DNA of 64,000 nt from Actinomadura violacea (GCF_017573465.1 NZ_JAGEPF010000014.1:62001-126000), one strand, 5' to 3'; counted from the stretch's first letter, positions 16,734 through 25,824 are shown. Made by a program: numbers and translations. Notes: generated from the sequence alone by a model not told the origin.

Positions 16734-17177
16734 CGGGTGAGGGCGGGGCCGCAGGGCCTCCGCCGAACCTGCCACCCGGCCGTGCAGGGGGCGCCGGGAC
16801 GACCCGCGAGGACCGTCCCGGAGCTGGGGAAACAGGACGAGGACCGGCCGGCGGCCGGCAGGCCGCCGCAACCGGGGACCGGACCGGCGGGGCATGTGCG
16901 ACGCCCCGCCGGGCCCGGTCCGGGAGCCGGTCCGGACACCGCCGGACGGGCGGATCCAGCACCGCCGCCCGCCCGCGCGGAACGGTGCCCGGCATCGCGG
17001 GCGGCGCCGCGGGACGGCGCACGCGGCGCGGTGCCGGTCTCCGCGCGCCATGCCGCGGCCAGATCTCCGCCTGCGCAGCGGTACCCTTGGGCAGCGGACC
17101 GTGCGCGCGTTTCGAGTGATGCTCGCTTGCGGCACGTTCGTCACCTGCACATCACCCGATATGCCGAGCGAGGTCTC
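16734..17177. other. gene-free GC-rich stretch
   Basis: No convincing gene is seen in this 444-bp stretch. Frames stay open only because of the extreme GC content and have proline/arginine-rich translations. A TACCCT at 17082-17087 could be a -10 box for the bS22 gene, giving a leader of about 85 nt, but no clear -35 box accompanies it. Confidence 0.5.
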
Positions 17178-17276
17178 GTGGGCTCTGTCATCAAGAAGCG
17201 CCGCAAGCGGATGGCCAAGAAGAAGCACCGCAAGCTGCTGAAGAAGACGCGCATCCAGCGCCGCAACAAGAAGTGA
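17178..17276 (+). CDS. small ribosomal subunit protein bS22 (AURKAIP1/COX24 domain)
   Basis: A 32-residue, extremely basic protein starting at GTG 17178 (AGCGAGG ribosome site 4-5 nt upstream). It begins GSVIKKRRKRMAKKKHRKLL and ends in QRRNKK. This is the actinobacterial AURKAIP1/COX24 family; mycobacterial ribosome structures place a protein of this type in the 30S subunit as bS22. It matches Rv0500B between the excisionase-like gene and the epimerase. Its small size makes it easy to miss in automated calls. Confidence 0.92.
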   Translation: MGSVIKKRRKRMAKKKHRKLLKKTRIQRRNKK

Positions 17277-17314
17277 GCACGCCGGTCGCTCAGCCGTAAG
17301 GGGTGGGGCGCACA

Positions 17315-18331
17315 GTGCCTGCCAAGCCCGCCGCAGCCGCGGCTCGTGTCGTCCTCGTCACGGGCGTCTCCCGTTTCCTGGGGGCGCGGGTCGCGAACAC
17401 CCTGCAGGCCGACCCGGGGATCGAGCGGGTCATCGGGGTGGACACCGTGCCGCCCACGATGCCGCTCGGCCGCACCGAGTTCGTGCGGGTCGACATCCGC
17501 ACGCCCGGCATCGCCAAGATCATCTCATCCGCGCGGGTCGACACCGTGGTGCACCTCAACCTGGTCACCTCGGCGTCGGTGCCGCGGGCGAAGGTGAAAG
17601 AGCTCAACGTCATCGGGACGATGCAGCTGCTCGGCGCATGCCAGCGCTCGCCCGACGCGCGCAAGCTCGTCGTGCGGTCCTCGGCCGCCGTCTACGGCTC
17701 CTCGCCGATGGACCCGGCCGTGTTCACCGAACGGGACGAGCCCGTCGAGGCGCCGACGTCCGGCTACGCCAAGGACGCCGTCGAGGTCGAGGGGTACGTC
17801 CGCGGGCTGGCCCGGCGCCGCTCCGACCTGACGGTGTCGGTGCTGCGGTTCGCGAACTTCGTCGGCCCCGGCGTCGACTCGCCGCTCACCCGGTACCTGC
17901 GCATGCCGGTCGTCCCGACCGTGCTGGGCTTCGACCCGCGGCTCCAGTTCGTCCACGAGGACGACGGCGTCGAGGTGCTGCGGCGGATGACCGTCGAGGA
18001 CCACCCCGGCTGCTACAACGTGGCCGGCGACGGCGTGCTCCTGCTCTCGCAGGCGCTGCGCCGCGCGGGGCGGCCCTATGTGCCCGTCCCGGCTCCGTCG
18101 ATCTCGCTGTTCGGCGACATGGGACGGCGGTTCGCGGGCATGTCGGGGTTCTCGCCCGAACTGCTGCGCTGGCTCACCTACGGCAGGGTCATCGACACGG
18201 CGGCCCTGGAGGACGAGCTGGCGTGGCGTCCCAAGTACGGGTCGGAGGCGGCGTTCGCCGACTTCGTCACCGCGCAGGGCCTCGGCCGCCGCGGCCCGGC
18301 CGCCCGGCTGGCGTCGCTGCTGCGCGGCTGA
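17315..18331 (+). CDS. NAD-dependent epimerase/dehydratase (extended SDR)
   Basis: The 338-residue protein has the SDR nucleotide-binding glycine motif TGVSRFLGARVA (about 18-29; GxxxxxG-type spacing), the DTVVHLN segment and an active-site region with SSAAVYGSS and a Tyr-x3-Lys-type element SGYAKDAVE. It resembles GalE-like Rv0501. Probable function is modification of a nucleotide sugar or similar substrate. GTG 17315 is chosen because TAAGGGGTGGGG lies upstream; GTG 17303 in frame is possible. It precedes an acyltransferase gene, as in mycobacteria, suggesting a shared envelope-related role. Confidence 0.88.
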   Translation: MPAKPAAAAARVVLVTGVSRFLGARVANTLQADPGIERVIGVDTVPPTMPLGRTEFVRVDIRTPGIAKIISSARVDTVVHLNLVTSASVPRAKVKELNVIGTMQLLGACQRSPDARKLVVRSSAAVYGSSPMDPAVFTERDEPVEAPTSGYAKDAVEVEGYVRGLARRRSDLTVSVLRFANFVGPGVDSPLTRYLRMPVVPTVLGFDPRLQFVHEDDGVEVLRRMTVEDHPGCYNVAGDGVLLLSQALRRAGRPYVPVPAPSISLFGDMGRRFAGMSGFSPELLRWLTYGRVIDTAALEDELAWRPKYGSEAAFADFVTAQGLGRRGPAARLASLLRG

Positions 18332-18339
18332 CCGGCCCT

Positions 18340-18375
18340 GCCGTCCGCGCCGCGCGCGGGCGCGTGCCGGACGGC
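18340..18375 (+). terminator. GC-rich hairpin after the epimerase gene
   Basis: GCCGTCCG (18340-18347) pairs with CGGACGGC (18368-18375); the inner 20 nt are also GC-rich and can pair partly. It starts 9 nt after the stop codon. There is no T tract, as is usual in high-GC actinobacteria. Confidence 0.4.
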
Positions 18376-18430
18376 GCGGACGAGGCAGGACACCGTGCGG
18401 CCGCCGCCGCGCGGGGAAGGAGGCAGGACG

Positions 18431-19402
<972 letters not shown>

Positions 19403-19422
19403 CGGTCCCCGCGGTCGCGCCC

Positions 19423-19428
19423 TAGGGT
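19423..19428 (+). promoter_or_regulatory. -10 box of the ltrA-like gene
   Basis: TAGGGT ends 6 nt before ATG 19435; no ribosome site lies between. Leaderless start probable. Confidence 0.5.
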
Positions 19429-19434
19429 GATCGC

Positions 19435-20610
19435 ATGGCATCGCTGCGCACCCGGATGGTCGCCCGCGACCTGGCCGAACCCCACCGCGTCTCCAGCCCG
19501 CTGGAGCTGCTGTTCGACCTGACGTTCGTCGCCGCCGTGTCGCAGATCGCCGGACGGCTCGCCACCGCCACCGAGGAGGGGCACGCCGCGGACGCCGCCG
19601 GGCCGTTCCTCGCCGTGTTCTTCGCGATCTGGTGGGCGTGGATGAACTTCACCTGGTTCGCCTCCGCCTACGACACCGACGACGTCCCGTACCGCGTCAT
19701 GACGTTCGTGCAGATGGCCGGCGTCCTCGTCCTCGCCGCGGGCGTCCCGTCGGCGTTCGGCGGCGACTTCACCGCCGTCACCATCGGCTACCTCGTCATG
19801 CGCGTCGGGCTCGTGAGCCTGTGGACGCGCGCCGCCATCGCCCACCCGGATGGGCGCGCCACCGCCACCCGCTACGCGGTCGGCGTCTCCCTCGTCCAGG
19901 TGCTGTGGCTGTCCCGGCTCGCGCTGCCCGGCAACGGACCGGTGTGGGCGTTCGTCGTCTGCGCGCTCGCGGACCTGTCCGTCCCGCTGTTCGCCGAACG
20001 GCCCGGCATGACCACCTGGCACCCGCACCACATCGCCGAACGGTACGGGCTGTTCACGATCATCCTGCTGGGCGAGAGCGTCCTCGCCGCGACCAACGCC
20101 GTCCAGGGCGCCGTCGCCCACGGCCTCAGCGCCGACCTCGTCGTCATCGCCCTCGCCGGCCTGGCCGTCCTGTTCGCGATCTGGTGGATCTACTTCTCCG
20201 AACCCGCCGGCGAGGGCCTCGCCGAACGCCGCGACCGCTCGTTCGTCTGGGGATACGGCCACTACGTCATGTTCGCGGCCCTCGCCGCCCTCGGCGCCGG
20301 GCTCGAGGTCGCCGTCGCGTCCGCCGGCGAGGGCGAGCACGGCATCGAGGCGGACGCGACGGCCGTCGTCGCCGCCACCGCCGTGCCCGTCGCGATCATC
20401 CTCGCCATGCTGTGGGCGCTGCACGCCCCGCTCGGCCGCGTCACCGTCCCGCCGCCGTTCATCGCCGTCGCGGTCGTCCTCACCCTGCTGACCGTGCTCG
20501 GGGCGTCCACCATCGGCGTCGCCGCCTCGCTCACGGCGATCGCGGTCGTGCTGGTGCTGCTCCTCGCCGCCACCCTCGTCCGCAAGGCCCGCGTTCCCGC
20601 CACGCCGTGA
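19435..20610 (+). CDS. low-temperature requirement protein A (LtrA) family membrane protein
   Basis: The 391-residue polytopic membrane protein has the LtrA signature: an N-terminal ELLFDLTFVAAVSQIA, then FFAIWWAWMNFTWFAS, HHIAERYGLFTIILLGES and IWWIYFSEP. About ten hydrophobic helices can be counted. Function is unknown; the Listeria namesake affects growth in the cold. It is the first gene of the accessory stretch that separates the conserved acyltransferase from the HAD/sigma factor genes. A strong hairpin follows its stop. Confidence 0.9.
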   Translation: MASLRTRMVARDLAEPHRVSSPLELLFDLTFVAAVSQIAGRLATATEEGHAADAAGPFLAVFFAIWWAWMNFTWFASAYDTDDVPYRVMTFVQMAGVLVLAAGVPSAFGGDFTAVTIGYLVMRVGLVSLWTRAAIAHPDGRATATRYAVGVSLVQVLWLSRLALPGNGPVWAFVVCALADLSVPLFAERPGMTTWHPHHIAERYGLFTIILLGESVLAATNAVQGAVAHGLSADLVVIALAGLAVLFAIWWIYFSEPAGEGLAERRDRSFVWGYGHYVMFAALAALGAGLEVAVASAGEGEHGIEADATAVVAATAVPVAIILAMLWALHAPLGRVTVPPPFIAVAVVLTLLTVLGASTIGVAASLTAIAVVLVLLLAATLVRKARVPATP

Positions 20611-20653
20611 CCTTGTGCTCCTTCTTGATCACTCATGGTTATGATCTTGACGG

Positions 20654-20674
20654 GACGGGCCCGTCGGGCCCGTC
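20654..20674 (+). terminator. 9-bp-stem hairpin after the ltrA-like gene
   Basis: GACGGGCCC-GTC-GGGCCCGTC, a perfect 9-bp stem with a 3-nt loop, 43 nt after the stop and 30 nt before the next start. A G-run follows. It can terminate transcription or structure the leader of the next gene. Confidence 0.55.
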
Positions 20675-20703
20675 GGGGGCGCCGACCAGGTAAGGGGACC
20701 CAC

Positions 20704-21168
20704 ATGCTTCGTCGGATCCGGCTCGCGGCCACCGCGCTGACGCTCGCGGCGGGGACCCTCGTGCCTTCGGGAACCGCCGCGCTCGCCTCCACCAGCGCGC
20801 GCACCTCCACTGCCGCGCACGCCTCCACGGCCGCGCACGCCTCCACGGCCGCGCACGCCTCCACGGCCGCGCTTGGTTCCACCGCCGCGCTCGGTTCCAC
20901 CGCCGGTGACCCGCCCGACTGCCCGCAGGACGCGGCCTGCCTCTACGAGAACCCCGGTTTCACCGGCGCCGTGACCGTCCTCCGCTTCGACCGGTTCCCC
21001 TCGCAGTGCTCGTCGCTGCCGCAGACCGTCCGGTCCGGCGTCAACAACACCCCCTACTTCCTCAGCCTCTACGACGCCCCCGCCTGCTCGGGCAGCAGCC
21101 GGGTCGCGACCCTGCCCGCGCACTCGGCCAAGCCCGACTTCGAGGCCCCGCTGCGCGCGTACTTGTGA
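20704..21168 (+). CDS. secreted peptidase inhibitor-like protein (family I36 type)
   Basis: The 154-residue protein starts with a classical signal peptide (basic MLRRIR, hydrophobic core, cleavage probably after SGTAALA near residue 27). A Ser/Thr/Ala/His repeat region follows (about 28-68), built from six-residue units such as HASTAA. The C-terminal domain begins DCPQDAACLYENPGFTG and contains paired cysteines; this matches the beta/gamma-crystallin-like I36 inhibitors of actinomycetes. An AGGGGA ribosome site precedes ATG 20704. The repeats may act as a flexible, possibly glycosylated stalk. Confidence 0.82.
   Translation: MLRRIRLAATALTLAAGTLVPSGTAALASTSARTSTAAHASTAAHASTAAHASTAALGSTAALGSTAGDPPDCPQDAACLYENPGFTGAVTVLRFDRFPSQCSSLPQTVRSGVNNTPYFLSLYDAPACSGSSRVATLPAHSAKPDFEAPLRAYL
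20785..20904 (+). repeat. 18-bp in-frame tandem repeats
   Basis: Six full and one partial 18-bp units, the central ones identical (GCCTCCACGGCCGCGCAC at 20821-20838 and 20839-20856), with flanking units diverged. They encode the Ala/Ser/Thr stalk of the secreted protein. Copy-number change would keep the frame. Confidence 0.9.
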
Positions 21169-21243
21169 CGTCCGGTCCACCGCCCGCCGAGTAAGATCAC
21201 CGGGTTCGCGCCGCCGGCGCGCGACCCGACGACGGGGGCTCCC

Positions 21244-22005
21244 ATGGTTGCCGCTATCACCACGGACGAAGTAAAGGTCGACGTCGGGGACTCGGCGCCG
21301 ATGAACGTGTACCTGGCCCGCCCGGCCGGCCCGGGCGCCCATCCGGCGGTCCTCGTCTGCTCCGAGCTGTGGGGGCTGACGGACCAGGTCCGCGACATCG
21401 CCCGGCGGGTCGCCGAACTCGGCTACGTCGCCATCGCGCCGAACATCTACTACCGCTCCGGCCCCGAGACCGCCGACGGCTTCGCCGAGAGCGACGCCAA
21501 CCGCACCCGCGCCTTCGAGCTCGTCGGCGGCCTCACCCGCGACGACGTCGAAGCCGACCTGCGCGCCTGCATCGACCTCGGCCGCGACCACGCCGGCGCG
21601 ACCGGCAAGACCGGCGTCCTCGGCTTCAGCCTCGGCGGCCACCTCGCCTTCTTCGCCGCCACCCGGCTCGACCTCGCCGCCGCCGCGATCTACTACCCCG
21701 GCTGGGTGCCCGTCGCCGGCACCGCCCTCAGCCGCCCCGACCCGCTGCTCGACCACGCCCCCGCCATCGCGTCCCGCGACGTCCGCACGCTGATGTTCTT
21801 CGCCGAACGCGACCACGTCATCGACGCGGCCCAGCGTGACCGGATCGGCGCGGCGCTCGACTCGGCCGGCGTCCGCCACGAGGAGGTCGTCTACCCGGGC
21901 GCGCAGCACGCCTTCTTCTTCCCGGGCCGGGAGGCGCACGACCCGTCCGCGGCCGAAGACTCCTGGACCCGCGTCACCGATCTCTTCGCCGCCGAACTCA
22001 CCTGA
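21244..22005 (+). CDS. dienelactone hydrolase family protein
   Basis: The 253-residue alpha/beta hydrolase has the DLH layout: VLVCSELWGL, GYVAIAPNIYYR, the nucleophile motif GFSLGGHLA, an acid in FFAERDHVID and the His in GAQHAFFF. Classical dienelactone hydrolase uses Cys at the nucleophile position; here it is Ser, so it probably acts as a general esterase. The start is ATG 21244 behind GACGGGGG; TAAGAT at 21192 may be the -10 box, giving a leader of about 45 nt. There is no pathway context. Confidence 0.9.
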   Translation: MVAAITTDEVKVDVGDSAPMNVYLARPAGPGAHPAVLVCSELWGLTDQVRDIARRVAELGYVAIAPNIYYRSGPETADGFAESDANRTRAFELVGGLTRDDVEADLRACIDLGRDHAGATGKTGVLGFSLGGHLAFFAATRLDLAAAAIYYPGWVPVAGTALSRPDPLLDHAPAIASRDVRTLMFFAERDHVIDAAQRDRIGAALDSAGVRHEEVVYPGAQHAFFFPGREAHDPSAAEDSWTRVTDLFAAELT

Positions 22006-22062
22006 CGGGAGCGTCGTCCGGGAGGTCGGTGAGGGCGCGGGGGACCGGCGGGCGGAACCCTC

Positions 22063-22092
22063 TTGCGCAATGGTCAAGGATCGTTGACCATT
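22063..22092 (+). promoter_or_regulatory. promoter with a 24-bp operator for the ArsR-like regulator
   Basis: A perfect inverted repeat AATGGTCAA-GGATCG-TTGACCATT occupies 22069-22092, 6 nt before the GTG start at 22099. TTGCGC (22063-22068) can serve as -35, with a -10 overlapping the right arm, so the transcript would be leaderless. The encoded HTH protein is the likely ligand (autoregulation). Confidence 0.7.
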
Positions 22093-22098
22093 AGGGCC

Positions 22099-22638
22099 GT
22101 GTCCACCGATGATGTTCCCGAGACGTTTCACGTCACCACCGACGAGCAGCTGCGCGCCGTCTCCAACCTCACGCGTCACCGGATCATGGCCGTGCTCCGC
22201 TTCGAGCCGGCGACGATCACGCAGATCGCCCAGCGAGTGGGCCTGGCGAAGGGGAGCTCCAGCTACCACGTGCGGCTGCTGGAGCGGGCCGGCCTGGTCA
22301 AGGTGGTGCGGACGCGGAAGGTGAGAGGGGTCACCGAGCGGTACTACGCGATGGCCGCGCGGTCGATCGAGCTGCCGGACCCGGGGCCGGGGCAGCCGGA
22401 CGTGCTGCTGCGCAATGCGGTGGCGGACCTGGAGGAGTCGCCCGCCGATGGCGAGCGGCACGTCCGGATGGCGCATCTGCGGCTCACCGATGAGCAGATC
22501 GCGGAGCTCGGGGCGCGGCTGGACGCGTTGGCGGACGAGTACCGGGCGCTGTCCGACCCGTCGATGCCCGACGCGTCGCTGGTGTTCGCACTGTTCCGGC
22601 CGGCTCAGCGCCGGCAGGTCGAGGGGGACGCCGAATGA
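22099..22638 (+). CDS. ArsR-like winged-helix transcriptional regulator
   Basis: The 179-residue protein has an N-terminal winged helix of the ArsR/HTH_20 type: VSNLTRHRIMAVLR, ATITQIAQRVGLAKGSSSYH (recognition helix) and the wing VRTRKVRGVTERYYAMAAR. The C-terminal half is helical and acidic. GTG 22099 lies at the predicted transcription start; GTG-less upstream codons belong to the operator. It overlaps the MFS gene by 4 nt (ATGA), so it most likely controls its own operon and the exporter. GC3 is lower than in the flanking core genes. Confidence 0.9.
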   Translation: MSTDDVPETFHVTTDEQLRAVSNLTRHRIMAVLRFEPATITQIAQRVGLAKGSSSYHVRLLERAGLVKVVRTRKVRGVTERYYAMAARSIELPDPGPGQPDVLLRNAVADLEESPADGERHVRMAHLRLTDEQIAELGARLDALADEYRALSDPSMPDASLVFALFRPAQRRQVEGDAE

Positions 22639-23954
22639 CCGATGCCGTGGTGAAGTCGCCGACCGGGTTCGGGCGGCTGTGGACCGCGCAGACGGTGTCC
22701 TCCCTCGGCGACGGGGTGACGCATGCCGCGCTGCCGCTGATCGCGTTGACCACGACGCGGGATCCGATGGCGCTGGCCGTTGTCACCGCCTCCGGGACGT
22801 TGCCCTGGGTGCTTTTCGGAGTGCTTGGCGGTGCGCTGGTGGACCGCTGGGACCGCCGCCGCACGATGTGGGTCACCGACACGGCGCGTGCGGTGCTGCT
22901 CGGGGGCCTTGCGGCTGCGGCCGCGCTCGACGTGCTGAGCGTCCCGCTGCTGTCGGCCGTCGCCTTCCTGCTCGCCCTCGGCGGGCTCTTCTTCGATACC
23001 GCCGCCACGGCCTACCTGCCGGATCTGCTCGGCCGCGACCCCGCACTCCTTGAACGTGCCAACTCCCGCCTGCGCGGCGCCCAGACCGCCGCGTCAGGCT
23101 TTGCCGGACCGCCCGCGGGCAGCGCGCTGCTGGCGCTCGGGCGGGCGGTTCCGCTGCTCGCCGACGCGGTGTCATTCGCGCTCTCCGCACTGCTCGTGCG
23201 GTCGCTGCCTGCCATGCCGCGGCCTACCGCAGGCGCTCGCGAGTCACTGCTCCGCCAAGCACGGGCCGGGGCGTCTTACGTCTTCGGTGACCGGCTGCTG
23301 CTCGGGCTCGCGCTCCGGCCCGCGGTCGGGAACGTCGCGTTCCTTGCCGTGGAAACCGTTCTGGCTCTCTTCGCCCGCGAGCGCCTCGGGATCGGAACCT
23401 TCGGGTTCGGGCTGCTCCTCACGGCGGAGGCCGCCGGTGGGCTGCTCGGCGCGGGCATCGCCTCTGTGCTCGGCCGGCTGCTCGGTACCGGAACCGCGCT
23501 GACCTGCACGGCCACGGTCGAGGGCCTGGCCATCCTGGGGCTCGCCGCCGCTCCGAACCCGTATGTGGCCGGGCTCGCGCTCGCCGTTTGCGGGGCGGGG
23601 ATGGGCGCCACGATGGTGCTCGGTCCTTCACTGCGGCAGGCGATCGTCCCGGCGCACCTGATGGGCCGGGTCGCTTCCACTTCCCGGATGCTCGCCATGT
23701 GCGCCGCCCCGCTCGGCGCCTTCCTCGGCGGGTGGCTTGCCACCACCTACGACCTGCGCACCCCGCTCTACGCCGCCGCAGGTCTCCTCCTGGCGATGAC
23801 CGCAGTCACGGCCACCATGACCACCAACCGCCGAGTGGAGACGGCGCTACGTCGTGCCGCCTCGAACAGCGAGCCAGGCCAGCCGGAACCCGAGAACCCC
23901 CTTTTGGAGAGTGCACCCGAACCGCAGCAAGCCAGCGAAGTGTCGGCGGGCTGA
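22635..23954 (+). CDS. MFS exporter (EntS/MFS_3 type)
   Basis: The 439-residue protein has about 12 TM helices. The first loop carries the MFS motif A-like GGALVDRWDRRRTM. Other typical elements are FDTAATAYLPDLLGRD and RLRGAQTAASGFAGPPAG, which are common in EntS-like and macrolide-type exporters. Translation is coupled to the ArsR-like regulator. The C-terminal tail (about 405-439) is polar and Glu/Pro/Gln-rich. Codon use is less GC3-biased than the core genes, pointing to acquisition together with its regulator. The exported compound is unknown. Confidence 0.92.
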   Translation: MTDAVVKSPTGFGRLWTAQTVSSLGDGVTHAALPLIALTTTRDPMALAVVTASGTLPWVLFGVLGGALVDRWDRRRTMWVTDTARAVLLGGLAAAAALDVLSVPLLSAVAFLLALGGLFFDTAATAYLPDLLGRDPALLERANSRLRGAQTAASGFAGPPAGSALLALGRAVPLLADAVSFALSALLVRSLPAMPRPTAGARESLLRQARAGASYVFGDRLLLGLALRPAVGNVAFLAVETVLALFARERLGIGTFGFGLLLTAEAAGGLLGAGIASVLGRLLGTGTALTCTATVEGLAILGLAAAPNPYVAGLALAVCGAGMGATMVLGPSLRQAIVPAHLMGRVASTSRMLAMCAAPLGAFLGGWLATTYDLRTPLYAAAGLLLAMTAVTATMTTNRRVETALRRAASNSEPGQPEPENPLLESAPEPQQASEVSAG

Positions 23955-23975
23955 ACCGCCCACGGGAATTGGGGG

Positions 23976-23999
23976 TTGGTGCATTGGTGCATTGGTGCA
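23976..23999 (+). repeat. three tandem 8-bp repeats
   Basis: TTGGTGCA occurs three times in succession (23976-23983, 23984-23991, 23992-23999), in the gene-free region 23955-24501. That region otherwise holds the cloverleaf element, a second hairpin and the terminator of the HNH gene. Confidence 0.9.
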
Positions 24000-24042
24000 T
24001 GGGCGCGTGGGCGCAGAGGCAGTGGGGGCGGCGCTGGCGTAC

Positions 24043-24130
24043 GGGGCCGCCCCTCCAAAGTCAAGGGCGCCTTCGGCGTCGCTACGCGATGGACTTCGTC
24101 CACCCTTGACTTTGGAGCCTCTGCGGCCCC
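24043..24130. repeat. perfect cloverleaf-forming palindromic element
   Basis: CTCCAAAGTCAAGGG (24053-24067) pairs with CCCTTGACTTTGGAG (24103-24117), a perfect 15-bp stem. The 35 nt it encloses are completely used by three contiguous hairpins: CGCC-TTC-GGCG (24068-24078), TCGC-TAC-GCGA (24079-24089) and TGGAC-TTC-GTCCA (24090-24102). All have 3-nt loops and no unpaired junction base. Outside, GGGGCCGC (24043-24050) pairs with GCGGCCCC (24123-24130) beyond a small internal loop. This four-way-junction design is not a tRNA (no anticodon or T-loop signatures). It may be an interspersed REP/MITE-like element or a structured RNA. Confidence 0.85.
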
Positions 24131-24143
24131 TGAGGCAGCGTTA

Positions 24144-24164
24144 GGGGCAGGCTCCGCCTGCCCC
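24144..24164. terminator. 9-bp-stem hairpin next to the cloverleaf
   Basis: GGGGCAGGC-TCC-GCCTGCCCC forms a perfect 9-bp stem with a 3-nt loop, 13 nt after the cloverleaf's outer stem. It could be a terminator for the MFS operon or part of the same composite element. Confidence 0.5.
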
Positions 24165-24450
24165 GCCTGGTCGCGCCGCCCCCACCGTCCGCCCACGTCA
24201 AGGATATGGGGGAGATGAGTCGCCGGCTGGGAAGTCTTGGATGGTTCCGCCCGTGCTAGGCCATGCGACTTGTTGAGGTCGGTGGGGACGGTCGGCATGT
24301 TGGTCGATGTGGTCGTCGGCTCGTCTGCTGCGGTGGAGACGACTCGTTCTTAGGCGATAGTCCCTGGCGGGTCTCGTCTGCGTCTAACTCTGGTTGATAC
24401 ATGTGGGCGGCATCGTCGGCTCCTTCCGGCGGGGCGCGGCGTCCGGGCAT

Positions 24451-24480
24451 GAGTAAACGCCCGCGTGGTGGCGCGGGCGT
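24451..24480 (-). terminator. rho-independent-like terminator of the HNH gene
   Basis: On the minus strand CGCCCGCG pairs with CGCGGGCG (24458-24465 with 24472-24479) around a 6-nt loop, then TTTACTC follows. It starts 22 nt after the HNH stop codon. This is the clearest hairpin-plus-T terminator of the window. Confidence 0.7.
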
Positions 24481-24501
24481 GTGTGTATACGGGGTGGGTG
24501 G

Positions 24502-25752
24502 TCAGGCGGCCCAGGTTAGGTGGTCGGGTGGGTCGGTGTTGTTTAGTGGGCCGCTGTTCGGTGGCGGGAGTAGTCGGTAGACGTAGCGCCCAGTCTCGTC
24601 TTTGGTGATTTGAATTTGGCTTGGGTTGGTGTGTTTGAAGCGGTTGTGCCAGCCGCACGTGAGGGTGAGTTCGTCGATGTCGGTGGGGCTCTTGCCGAGC
24701 GCCCATCCGTGGACGTGATCCACTTCGCACAGGGTGCCGGGTATCTCGCATTCGCGCACTGCGCAGGTCGAGTAGAGCGTTTCGAGGACCTGGCGTTGGG
24801 CTGCAGTGGCGAATCGCTGCTTGTGGCCTAGGTAGAGCGGGGTGTTGCCGCGTCCGAGGAGGAGGGGTGAGACTCCGGCAGTCAGCGCGATGCGGCGGGC
24901 TTGGGTGGCCGGGATGGGGGTGCCGTCGGTGAGGCGGGCGGGGGCGTTGCCTCCGGTGAGGGTGTCCAGGTCGCAGATGACGGTGACCTTGGTGGCCTTG
25001 TGTCCGCCGGACAGGACGCTGGAGAGTGCGGCGGCGGTGCGTTCGGGGACGTCGCGGTGATCGTCGGGTCCGGCCGGCTTGGCGAGCGGGGCGAGGGTGC
25101 CGTCCCAGATCGCAGCGTCTTCGGGGTTCAGCCAGCCCTTGATGTAGCGGCCGCCGTCGAGGGAGCGGGTGGTGGTGATCCACGACTTGTCGTAGCCGTG
25201 CTTGGTGTCCTGGTCGGGTGCGTCTTCGGTGCCATTGCGTTCGGCGATGACGTCGCGGATGCGGCGGCCGAACGCGGCGACCTTTCCGGGCGAGAAGCCC
25301 TGGTCGACGAAGCCCAGGAGGCTCTTCTCGGCCTCCGCGCAATCGTGCTCGTCCAGGCGGGCCACGGCTTCGGAGATGGTGGCGGCGTATCCGTAGGACA
25401 GGTCGCCCGAGGCGAGCTGGGCCGCGACCTCGGGGAGGCGGTTTCGCTGGCGCGCGAGGGTGAGGCGTTCTTTGGCGCGGTTCTCTCGCATGCCCAGTTT
25501 TGAGCGCAGCCATGCGCGGGCGGAGGGGTATCCCCAGCGCTGCTGTTCTCCTATGGCGTCGACGCGGCCGATGAATCCGGCCAGTGCGCTTTCCTGCATG
25601 TCGGATGCCGACGCGAGGGTTTCGGTGAGTTCCAGGCATGCGGCCGCGGATTCCGGGGCCTCGCGGGCGGCGAGTTCGGTGGCGATCATTGCGGCGGCGT
25701 TCACCAATTCCATGGTGGACGCCTTGCCGAGATCGACCGTGACCGAATGCAT
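24502..25752 (-). CDS. DUF222/HNH endonuclease domain protein (13E12-repeat family)
   Basis: The 416-residue protein has an N-terminal DUF222 helical region (about 20-290) and a C-terminal HNH nuclease. The HNH part shows CAVRECEIPGTLCEVDHVHG with two zinc-type Cys and the DH pair, then LTLTCGWHNRFKH with the final Cys and His. Such genes are multicopy in actinobacteria (M. tuberculosis 13E12 repeats), often near mobile DNA, with unproven function. ATG 25752 has TATACT 6 nt upstream, so it is probably leaderless. GC3 is clearly lower than in flanking core genes, supporting horizontal origin. Confidence 0.9.
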   Translation of the reverse strand: MHSVTVDLGKASTMELVNAAAMIATELAAREAPESAAACLELTETLASASDMQESALAGFIGRVDAIGEQQRWGYPSARAWLRSKLGMRENRAKERLTLARQRNRLPEVAAQLASGDLSYGYAATISEAVARLDEHDCAEAEKSLLGFVDQGFSPGKVAAFGRRIRDVIAERNGTEDAPDQDTKHGYDKSWITTTRSLDGGRYIKGWLNPEDAAIWDGTLAPLAKPAGPDDHRDVPERTAAALSSVLSGGHKATKVTVICDLDTLTGGNAPARLTDGTPIPATQARRIALTAGVSPLLLGRGNTPLYLGHKQRFATAAQRQVLETLYSTCAVRECEIPGTLCEVDHVHGWALGKSPTDIDELTLTCGWHNRFKHTNPSQIQITKDETGRYVYRLLPPPNSGPLNNTDPPDHLTWAA

Positions 25753-25758
25753 ACGTAG

Positions 25759-25764
25759 AGTATA
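25759..25764 (-). promoter_or_regulatory. -10 box of the HNH gene
   Basis: TATACT on the minus strand is a near-perfect -10 box, 6 nt from ATG 25752. No -35 match is evident upstream. Confidence 0.55.
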
Positions 25765-25824
25765 TCGAATGGGGGGGCTGGGTTTGGTCGGAGGGAGTGG
25801 GTTCTTTTTTGTTGCTTTGGAGAT

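Noticed and set aside
23976..23999. The 8-bp repeats as a CRISPR array
   Set aside because: Units are directly adjacent without spacers, and no cas genes are present.
24053..24117. Reading the cloverleaf as a tRNA gene
   Set aside because: The acceptor-like stem is 15 bp, loops are 3 nt, and there is no GGTTCGA-type T-loop, anticodon arm size or CCA context.
24502..25752. HNH protein as an intein or group I intron homing endonuclease
   Set aside because: It is a free-standing gene with DUF222, its own promoter and terminator; no split host gene or splice junction is visible.
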